Shown: piece by piece, positions 13,328 through 18,814 of the stretch
Layout of the letters: the number at the start of each line of letters is the position of its first letter
How positions within the stretch are numbered: position 1 is the first letter of the stretch
Source of the DNA: Bacteriovoracaceae bacterium UBA4573
Lineage (GTDB): Bacteria > Bdellovibrionota > UBA1018 > UBA923
Direction: 5' to 3'
Assembly: GCA_002387735.1 (NCBI GenBank)
Contig: DGKJ01000031.1
Coordinates: 1 to 18,814, forward strand
DNA: 18,814 bases
The notes under the pieces: generated by a model
What the model saw: only the letters and a program-made list of their open reading frames with translations
Told to the model about the DNA's origin: nothing
Databases searched by the model: none
Translations under genes and position numbers: made by a program

Positions 13328-15291
13328 AAATAATTATTATGCTTTTTTTAGCAGTAAACGTGTTTGCCCAAGAACCGGAACTCGTAGGTGATCCCAGCGA
13401 ATCTTCAGAACCCACTTTAGAGGCACCTAGTGAACCAGTAGCGGAGGCCATCCCCGAACCGGCTCCAGTTGTTGAGTCCGCATCTGTGCAAAGCCTGAAC
13501 TTTAACTACGCACCAGGTAATTCGCGGCTAGAAATAGGCTTGAGCAGTGAGGCCCAGTTTGAGACTACCAACCTAGAGAACGATCGCCAGGTTATTCTTG
13601 AACTTAAAAATACCACCATTGCACGGCGATTTGCCCGCAAATTAGATACTAGTTCCTTTAGAAGTAACGTGAGTTTGGTAAGCCCCTACCAATCGGGTGA
13701 GAACGTGCGTGTGGTGTTTCAGCTTAAAGAGCCAGGGTCCGTAAACTTCGTACGCGAAGGTAATCGACTAGTGGCGGTGATTGATAACAATGAGGGGGCG
13801 ACATCAAAAAACAATAGTCAGGCGTCCGCTGCGCCGGTACCAGACAGCAATGATGCCTCGGCTGCCACTGCCGCTCCAGAAAATCAAAATAATATTGCGG
13901 CGTCCGACTCCGTACCTACAGCCGAGCCAGATTCTAACAACAGTGGTACAAAAGAAAGCATAGATAGTTTTCTCGATGCGCGGTCTAGTAAACGGTATTT
14001 GGGCCGCCCGATTACGCTACAGTTGCGCGATGCCGAAGTTCACGACGTATTTCGGGTAATCGCCGAGGCCAGTGAATTTAATATAGTGTTGGGTGAAGAC
14101 GTCAAAGGGAAGCTGACGTTGAATCTAATCGATGTCCCTTGGGATCAGGCACTTGATATTGTATTGAATTCAAATCGATTAGCGGCGGAACGTTTCGGAA
14201 GCGTACTACGAATCACTACAATAGATGGCTTAACCAAGGAAAAAGAAGCTGAGGCTACTGCAAAACGTGCGCAAGAAGCTGCCGAGCCGCTTGTTGTGAA
14301 AATATTTCCAATTTCTTACGCTAAGCCCGAAGACATGAAGCGAATTCTAGAAGATTTTCTATCGAAAGAATTCGCAGGTAATTCGGCCGGCGGCGGTAGA
14401 CGCGGAAGCATTCAAATCGAACCGCGCACCAATTCTTTAGTCGTACGTGATACTCCCTCCACCATGGAAAAGGTTAAACGCATTTTACGCGAGCTTGACA
14501 CCCAGACTCCCCAGGTGTTGATCGAAGCAAAATTTGTAGAAGTAAGCGAAGCTAAAGCGCGAGAAGTTCAGGGTAGAATATTTGCGACCAATCGTGAGGC
14601 GAACAGTGAAGGAACCGGAGTAGGGTTTTCGACCACCAATGCGAATTGGGGGGCGCTCTTCGGGGGTTCTACCTTTACGTCTTTGCCAACCGCTTTTGCA
14701 GTTAGCCCGGTTCCAGGTGCAAGTTTCGGTTTTTCGCCCAAGCTTGGTGTGATTCCCGGCATAGGCGAAATAAGTGCATTTCTCAGTATTCTGGAGACCC
14801 AAGAAGAATCTAAGACAATTGCAAGTCCGAGAATCGTTACCCAGAACAAAGAGAAGGCCAACATAAAACAGGGGCAAACTATTCTGCTTGCAACAGCCGG
14901 TGGAGTCGGAACCGGCGGAAGTTTTCAAACTGTGAGCGCAGAATTGAATCTAGACGTTACGCCCCAAGTTACCAATGACGGGAATATAACTATGAAGTTA
15001 ACGTTCAGCCAAAATACTCCTTCTAGTTCCAGTTTGTTTTCCAGTCAGGGAGCAATGAACACCAAGGCCGTTGATACCACGGTGTTGGTCGACAGTGGCG
15101 CTACCCTTGTGATCGGAGGCGTTTATCAAACTCAAACGAGTACGGCCGAAGCGGGCATTCCGTTACTGCGCCACCTACCCATCATCGGAGTACTTTTTGG
15201 CAGTAAGGGCACCAACGTTACAAAAAGCGAACTGTTTATTTTTGTTACGCCACGAGTCTTGAACGAAAAAGAAGCTGGCATTAAAGGCTAG
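13324..15291 (+). CDS. pilQ: PilQ, outer-membrane secretin
   Basis: Multimeric outer-membrane channel through which the pilus passes. The 655-residue protein has a short signal peptide (cleavage likely after VFA at 13-15), an Asp/Glu/Pro-rich stretch (about 16-55), one AMIN domain (about 57-155) likely to bind peptidoglycan, and a low-complexity linker (about 156-215). A secretin N0/STN domain follows (about 227-300), then an N1 domain (about 323-395) and the secretin pore (about 396-645). The pore ends in GGVYQTQTSTAEAGIPLLRHLPIIGVLF and SELFIFVTPRVL. One AMIN domain is fewer than in some PilQ proteins, which have two or more. The start overlaps the pilP stop by four bases. It is the last pil gene of the run. 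Confidence 0.94.
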   Translation: MKIIIMLFLAVNVFAQEPELVGDPSESSEPTLEAPSEPVAEAIPEPAPVVESASVQSLNFNYAPGNSRLEIGLSSEAQFETTNLENDRQVILELKNTTIARRFARKLDTSSFRSNVSLVSPYQSGENVRVVFQLKEPGSVNFVREGNRLVAVIDNNEGATSKNNSQASAAPVPDSNDASAATAAPENQNNIAASDSVPTAEPDSNNSGTKESIDSFLDARSSKRYLGRPITLQLRDAEVHDVFRVIAEASEFNIVLGEDVKGKLTLNLIDVPWDQALDIVLNSNRLAAERFGSVLRITTIDGLTKEKEAEATAKRAQEAAEPLVVKIFPISYAKPEDMKRILEDFLSKEFAGNSAGGGRRGSIQIEPRTNSLVVRDTPSTMEKVKRILRELDTQTPQVLIEAKFVEVSEAKAREVQGRIFATNREANSEGTGVGFSTTNANWGALFGGSTFTSLPTAFAVSPVPGASFGFSPKLGVIPGIGEISAFLSILETQEESKTIASPRIVTQNKEKANIKQGQTILLATAGGVGTGGSFQTVSAELNLDVTPQVTNDGNITMKLTFSQNTPSSSSLFSSQGAMNTKAVDTTVLVDSGATLVIGGVYQTQTSTAEAGIPLLRHLPIIGVLFGSKGTNVTKSELFIFVTPRVLNEKEAGIKG

Positions 15292-15297
15292 ACTCGC

Positions 15298-15819
15298 ATG
15301 AGTTCAAAGTACCCGCCGCTGCTACTAAAATACTTGACCCAGTATCAAGAAAATCCGAAGTCCCGAATCTTTGCCCCCTTGGCCGAAGCATACCGAAAAA
15401 TTGGGCTGGTCGACGAGGCCATACAGATCTGTCGCGAAGGGTTAGATCATCACCCAACTTTCATAGGCGGAAAAGTCGCGCTGGCACGAGCGCTTTTTGA
15501 CAAAAAGCGTCATAGAGATGTTCGCGAACTTCTAAAAGACGCCATCAATGAAATACCCGACAACTTGCTTGCCCAACGGTTACTGGCGGACTCCAATTTG
15601 GTTTTGGGATTTCTTGATGAAGCTTTGAATGCCTACAAAATGATTCTCTATTTTAATCCAAGCGACGAAGAAGTAGCCGGAATGGTTCAGGAACTTGAAA
15701 CACAGTCTTATCAGGGTGGGGGGCTTTTAAAGGACGGCCCGAACCCCGAAAAAATGCGCAAATTGCTTCGGCTTCAATCTCTGCTTTCCCGCGTGCAGGC
15801 TGCTCAACACTCAATTTGA
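15298..15819 (+). CDS. Soluble TPR protein downstream of pilQ
   Basis: A 173-residue protein made mostly of tetratricopeptide repeats, about 23-54, 57-88 and 91-122. Each has the small/large residue pattern around A-Y-R-K-I-G or A-L-F-D-K-K and a closing Pro. There is no signal peptide or membrane segment, so it is probably cytoplasmic. The C-terminal helix (PEKMRKLLRLQSLLSRVQAA) may be a binding segment. It starts six bases after pilQ and so is probably co-transcribed. It is not a PilF/PilW-type pilotin, since it has no lipobox. The partner is unknown. Confidence 0.75.
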   Translation: MSSKYPPLLLKYLTQYQENPKSRIFAPLAEAYRKIGLVDEAIQICREGLDHHPTFIGGKVALARALFDKKRHRDVRELLKDAINEIPDNLLAQRLLADSNLVLGFLDEALNAYKMILYFNPSDEEVAGMVQELETQSYQGGGLLKDGPNPEKMRKLLRLQSLLSRVQAAQHSI

Positions 15820-15844
15820 CAGGATCAGTCAAGCTGTCTAAGGT
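15816..15844 (+). promoter_or_regulatory. Candidate efp promoter overlapping the TPR stop codon
   Basis: A perfect TTGACA (15816-15821), a 17-base spacer, then TAAGGT (15839-15844), which keeps the key first, second and last -10 bases. The -35 element overlaps the TGA stop of the preceding gene. The same DNA carries inverted repeats, TTGAC/GTCAA (15816-15820 and 15828-15832) and GACAG/CTGTC (15818-15822 and 15834-15838), which could bind a regulator or be chance. Confidence 0.5.
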
Positions 15845-15870
15845 AACGCCTTCAAATCAATTTAGGCGTG

Positions 15871-15875
15871 AGGAG
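15871..15875 (+). promoter_or_regulatory. efp ribosome-binding site
   Basis: AGGAG nine bases before the ATG at 15885. It decides the start: the in-frame TTG at 15816 would add 23 residues that have no counterpart in EF-P. Confidence 0.85.
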
Positions 15876-15884
15876 AGTTTTTGC

Positions 15885-16448
15885 ATGTTTTCGACCAATG
15901 ATTTTCGCAAAGGTCTTAAAATCGAAATGGAAGGCGTACCTTTTGCGATCGTTGAATACCAATTTGTTAGCCCGGGCAAAGGTGGCGCGTTTGTACGCAC
16001 CAAATTGCGTAACATGCTCAACGGCAACGTAATCGAAAAAACTTTTAAATCAGGCGACAAGGTCGACAAAGCAGACCTTGAACAGTTCGAATTTCAGTAT
16101 CTGTATAAAGAAGGCGAACATTTCGTTTTCATGAACAACACGAATTATGAGCAGACTCATTTGGATGAAAGCATGCTCGGTCGAGCCAAGGATTTTTTGA
16201 AAGAAAATACGGTTATTCAGATTTTGTTCCACAATGGTCGTCCAATCGGTCTCGATTTACCCACATTTGTTGAATTGACGATTGCTCGCACAGAGCCAGG
16301 GTTTAAAGGCGACACCGCTACAAATGCTTCGAAACCCGCTACTCTTGAAACGGGTGGAGTTATCACTGTGCCTCTACATATTAAAGAGGGCGACATGGTT
16401 AAGGTCGACACTCGCGATTTTTCATACTCAGAGAAAGTGAATCGGTAA
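15885..16448 (+). CDS. efp: Elongation factor P
   Basis: Translation factor that enters the E site of ribosomes stalled at polyproline stretches and promotes peptide bond formation. The 187-residue length is that of the family (about 185-188). Domain 1 starts with the typical NDFRKGLKIEMEGVPF, and its loop SPGKGGAF carries Lys32, the site equivalent to Escherichia coli Lys34 that is beta-lysylated by EpmA/EpmB. The other two OB-like domains are present, with the family signature around PLHIKEGDMVKVDTR near the C-terminus. A Lys at this site fits the lysylation pathway, not the Arg rhamnosylation pathway. A modification enzyme is not visible in the window. It probably has its own promoter. Confidence 0.95.
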   Translation: MFSTNDFRKGLKIEMEGVPFAIVEYQFVSPGKGGAFVRTKLRNMLNGNVIEKTFKSGDKVDKADLEQFEFQYLYKEGEHFVFMNNTNYEQTHLDESMLGRAKDFLKENTVIQILFHNGRPIGLDLPTFVELTIARTEPGFKGDTATNASKPATLETGGVITVPLHIKEGDMVKVDTRDFSYSEKVNR

Positions 16449-16457
16449 AATTCGCTC

Positions 16458-16940
16458 ATGGCGATAGACTTCAAAACTCTCGAAAAACTTGTGGCTTTGG
16501 CCAAAAAACACAAACTTGCCGAACTTGAGGTAGAAGACGGTAAGTCGAAAGTGCGTTTTCGAACAGCCCGCGATGTTCCGGGTTCCGTTGTTTCAACATC
16601 AGTATTAGGGAGTACCAATCAAAAAACTGAAGTGATCGAAACAAGTTCGCTACCCTTGGCTGAATCAAGTAAATCGCGCATTTCAAGTGGTGACGATCGC
16701 TATCAAAAAGTAGCGAGCCCGTTTGTTGGCACCTTTTATCGTTCACCGTCTCCAGAGGCCGACCCCTATGTACAAGATGGCCAAATGGTAAAAAAAGGCG
16801 ATGTGCTTTGCATTATTGAAGCGATGAAACTCATGAACGAAATAGAAGCGGAATCGAGCGGGCGCGTGGTTTCAGTCTTGGCAGAAAACGGACAGCCAGT
16901 GGAGTACGGTGAGGCGCTTTTTCTCATCGATCCCGTTTAA
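16458..16940 (+). CDS. accB: AccB, biotin carboxyl carrier protein of acetyl-CoA carboxylase
   Basis: Carries the biotin that shuttles carboxyl between biotin carboxylase and carboxyltransferase in the first step of fatty acid synthesis. The 160-residue protein has an N-terminal helical part (about 1-35), a Ser/Thr/Lys-rich linker (about 37-82) and the biotinyl domain (about 84-158). That domain has the SPFVGTFYRSPSPEADPYV thumb region and the biotin acceptor Lys124 in EAMKLMN. It starts nine bases after efp, with little Shine-Dalgarno signal, and ends 11 bases before accC. Confidence 0.95.
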   Translation: MAIDFKTLEKLVALAKKHKLAELEVEDGKSKVRFRTARDVPGSVVSTSVLGSTNQKTEVIETSSLPLAESSKSRISSGDDRYQKVASPFVGTFYRSPSPEADPYVQDGQMVKKGDVLCIIEAMKLMNEIEAESSGRVVSVLAENGQPVEYGEALFLIDPV

Positions 16941-16951
16941 GTTTTTCAGAT

Positions 16952-18292
16952 ATGTTTAAAAAGATTCTTATCGCAAATCGCGGGGAAATTGCGCTGCGAA
17001 TTATTCGCGCATGCCGCGAGATGGGCATTGCCACAGTTGCGGTTCATTCCAAAGCAGACGAAGAAAGCCTGCATGTAAAACTTGCTGATGAATCAGTATG
17101 TATCGGTCCCCCCCAATCCAAACTCAGCTATCTAAATGTTGCGGCCCTAGTTAGTGCCGCAGATCTATGCGGAGTGGACGCCATTCATCCCGGTTACGGA
17201 TTTTTAGCGGAAAACGCCGATTTTGCGCGTATTTGTGAACAATGTAATGTGACGTTTATTGGGCCCAAGCCCGAACAAATTTCGAAAATGGGTGACAAAG
17301 CTACTGCGCGACGAATTGCAAAAGAAGCTGGTGTTCCCATGCTTCCCGGCACTGGAATATTACGCGATGTAGAAGATGCCGCCCGTAGGGCTGATGAAAT
17401 CGGGTATCCAGTAATGCTCAAAGCAACCGCCGGCGGAGGAGGGAGAGGAATTCAAATAATTTACCACCCTTCGCAACTTCGGACATCGTTTGAACGCGTA
17501 CGTTCTGAGGCAGCCGCAGCCTTTGGTTTGGGCGACTGTTACATGGAAAAATTTTGTGAACATCCTAAGCACATTGAGATTCAGGTATTGTGCGACGGCA
17601 AGGGCAATAATTTAAGTTTGGGTGAACGAGATTGTACTGTGCAACGTCGCCATCAGAAACTAATCGAAGAGGCACCTTCACCAGTAGTAGACGCCGAATT
17701 AAGAAAAAAAATGAGCGATGCTGCGATTCGACTTTGTCAGGCGGTCGACTATTTAGGTGTAGGCACAGTTGAGTTTTTAGTCGACGAAAAAAAGAACTTT
17801 TATTTCATGGAAATGAATACCCGAATTCAGGTTGAGCACCCGGTAACGGAGATGGTCACTGGAATCGATTTGATTAAGAAACAAATCCTAGTCGCCGCCG
17901 GGTACGGCCACGGTCTAAAAAATGAAGACGTCGTAATAAACGGCCATGCAATTGAGTGTCGTATCAACGCTGAAGACCCTGAGAAAATGGTGCCTAGTCC
18001 TGGGGTCATTTCTACCTACCATGCACCAGGTGGATATGGCGTTCGCGTAGACTCGTTTGTGTATCAAAATTACCGGGTTCAGCCGTTTTACGACTCGATG
18101 ATAGGCAAACTTATCTGTCACGCCCCAACGCGAGACGAAGCAATTGCCAAAATGTCCTGTGCGCTATCTGAAATTGTCGTCGGCGGTATTCATACGAACG
18201 TCGCTTTTCAGAGGAAAATTATTCTCCATCCAAAATTCAAAACAGCAGAGTACGACACGCACTTTCTGGAAGAAGTTCTCGCAAAATACTAG
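16952..18292 (+). CDS. accC: AccC, biotin carboxylase of acetyl-CoA carboxylase
   Basis: ATP-dependent biotin carboxylase subunit, acting with AccB and the AccA/AccD carboxyltransferase, which is not in this window. The 446-residue length is normal. The N-terminal domain starts KKILIANRGEIALRIIRA. The ATP-grasp domain has a Gly-rich loop GGGGRG at 161-166, Lys116, Lys157 and Lys236. The catalytic site shows EMNTRIQVEHPVTE, with Glu287, Asn289, Arg291 and Glu295 (E. coli numbers plus one). The C-terminal part has the usual INAEDP motif. No key residue is missing. Confidence 0.96.
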   Translation: MFKKILIANRGEIALRIIRACREMGIATVAVHSKADEESLHVKLADESVCIGPPQSKLSYLNVAALVSAADLCGVDAIHPGYGFLAENADFARICEQCNVTFIGPKPEQISKMGDKATARRIAKEAGVPMLPGTGILRDVEDAARRADEIGYPVMLKATAGGGGRGIQIIYHPSQLRTSFERVRSEAAAAFGLGDCYMEKFCEHPKHIEIQVLCDGKGNNLSLGERDCTVQRRHQKLIEEAPSPVVDAELRKKMSDAAIRLCQAVDYLGVGTVEFLVDEKKNFYFMEMNTRIQVEHPVTEMVTGIDLIKKQILVAAGYGHGLKNEDVVINGHAIECRINAEDPEKMVPSPGVISTYHAPGGYGVRVDSFVYQNYRVQPFYDSMIGKLICHAPTRDEAIAKMSCALSEIVVGGIHTNVAFQRKIILHPKFKTAEYDTHFLEEVLAKY

Positions 18293-18307
18293 TAAAATTA
18301 ATCTGTT

Positions 18308-18814
18308 ATGGACCAAAAAAAGAATCGACCCGACGGCACCACCGTGGATCTTGGCGATGACTTACTTGAAGCCACGAGATTGCCCGTCGGACAAAATAAA
18401 GTCGCACCGAACCAAGTGCCCGATGTAATTGAATCGATACCCGATTCGGAAAAAAATCCGGAAGCCAGCGAAAGTAGTGATGAAAAATTAATGCGCGCTG
18501 AAATTTTAATTGGTGAAAGACTTTTTGAAGACGCAAAAAAAATTCTACGTCAAATGCTCAAGGCCGATCCAAATAGCGCGATCGTAAAAGAAAAGTTACT
18601 GGAAATTCAAAAAGGTGAAATTCAGGAATTGCTGGTAGATGGCGGGCGGAAAAAATTAACTGTCGAAAAATCCGAACAAAAAGTTGAAAGCTCAGATGAA
18701 GTGCTCGAACGATTGGAACGCGATCTGCGCTTAAATATTAGCGGCGGTGTCAAACCGGTTCCTACATTATTTGCCACTCCGGTCGCCTACGAAAAGTACT
18801 GCAATCGTGTGGTA
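18308..18814 (+). CDS. TPR-like protein, C-terminus cut by window edge
   Basis: Open reading frame of 169 codons running off the right edge, starting at an ATG 16 bases after accC. The N-terminal 60 residues are polar, acidic and probably disordered. Residues about 62-105 look like a TPR-type helix pair (LMRAEILIGERLFEDAKKIL, then LKADPNS). A charged linker and an RLERDLRLNI stretch follow. It has no signal peptide in the visible part. I cannot assign a function. The frame is clean over its whole length and codon use matches the neighbours, so it is probably a real gene co-transcribed with accC. Confidence 0.6.
   Translation, partial: MDQKKNRPDGTTVDLGDDLLEATRLPVGQNKVAPNQVPDVIESIPDSEKNPEASESSDEKLMRAEILIGERLFEDAKKILRQMLKADPNSAIVKEKLLEIQKGEIQELLVDGGRKKLTVEKSEQKVESSDEVLERLERDLRLNISGGVKPVPTLFATPVAYEKYCNRVV

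Noticed and set aside
14485..14928. 147-codon minus-strand frame within pilQ
   Set aside because: It is a shadow of the PilQ coding region with no family match and no start signals.
15816..15884. N-terminal extension of EF-P from the TTG at 15816
   Set aside because: EF-P begins with the F-S-T-N-D-F-R segment, and the AGGAG lies just before the ATG at 15885.
1..18814. Mobile element, CRISPR, tRNA, rRNA or phage genes
   Set aside because: Looked for and not seen: all of the window is taken up by pil and housekeeping genes with matching composition.

Overview
This window is a nearly complete chromosomal type IVa pilus (T4P) locus followed by housekeeping genes. Moderate GC, densely packed genes and the gene order suggest a deltaproteobacterium in the broad sense. 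From memory, the order closely resembles the Myxococcus xanthus cluster pilB-T-C-S-R-A-G-H-I-D-M-N-O-P-Q, but the base composition and the pilQ-TPR-efp-accB-accC tail fit Bdellovibrionota better. That assignment is inference, because the window holds no rRNA or other taxonomic marker.

Layout. (1) Positions 2-5361, plus strand: retraction ATPase PilT (5' end cut by the window edge), platform protein PilC, sensor kinase PilS and sigma54 activator PilR. (2) 5456-6343, plus strand: a membrane-anchored TPR-like protein of unknown function. (3) 6409-7035, minus strand: the major pilin PilA, the only inverted gene, with a good sigma54 promoter at 7077-7092 and a strong intrinsic terminator at 6333-6372. 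(4) 7187-9746, plus strand: an ABC transporter pair (PilH/PilI in Myxococcus naming) and prepilin peptidase PilD. (5) 9752-10333: an unnamed membrane-anchored protein that looks like a GspH/FimT-type pseudopilin without a cleavage site. (6) 10442-15291: PilM, PilN, PilO, PilP and secretin PilQ, overlapping or nearly touching. (7) 15298-18292: a soluble TPR protein, elongation factor P, and the biotin carrier and biotin carboxylase subunits of acetyl-CoA carboxylase. (8) 18308-18814: the start of a TPR-like protein cut by the right edge.

How it works together. PilS and PilR sense and control pilin expression, and the sigma54 promoter of pilA is the obvious PilR target. PilD processes PilA. PilC with PilT (and a PilB expected upstream) drives extension and retraction. 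PilM/N/O/P align the inner-membrane motor with the PilQ secretin. The roles of the ABC transporter, the TPR proteins and the GspH-like protein are not settled by sequence and are the least explained parts.

No intergenic gap exceeds 300 bases. I found no tRNA, rRNA, CRISPR, insertion sequence, phage gene or integration site. This is a conserved core locus. The unusual points are in regulation (the pilA/pilH divergent region), the lineage-specific genes, and departures from family consensus in PilN and PilP.
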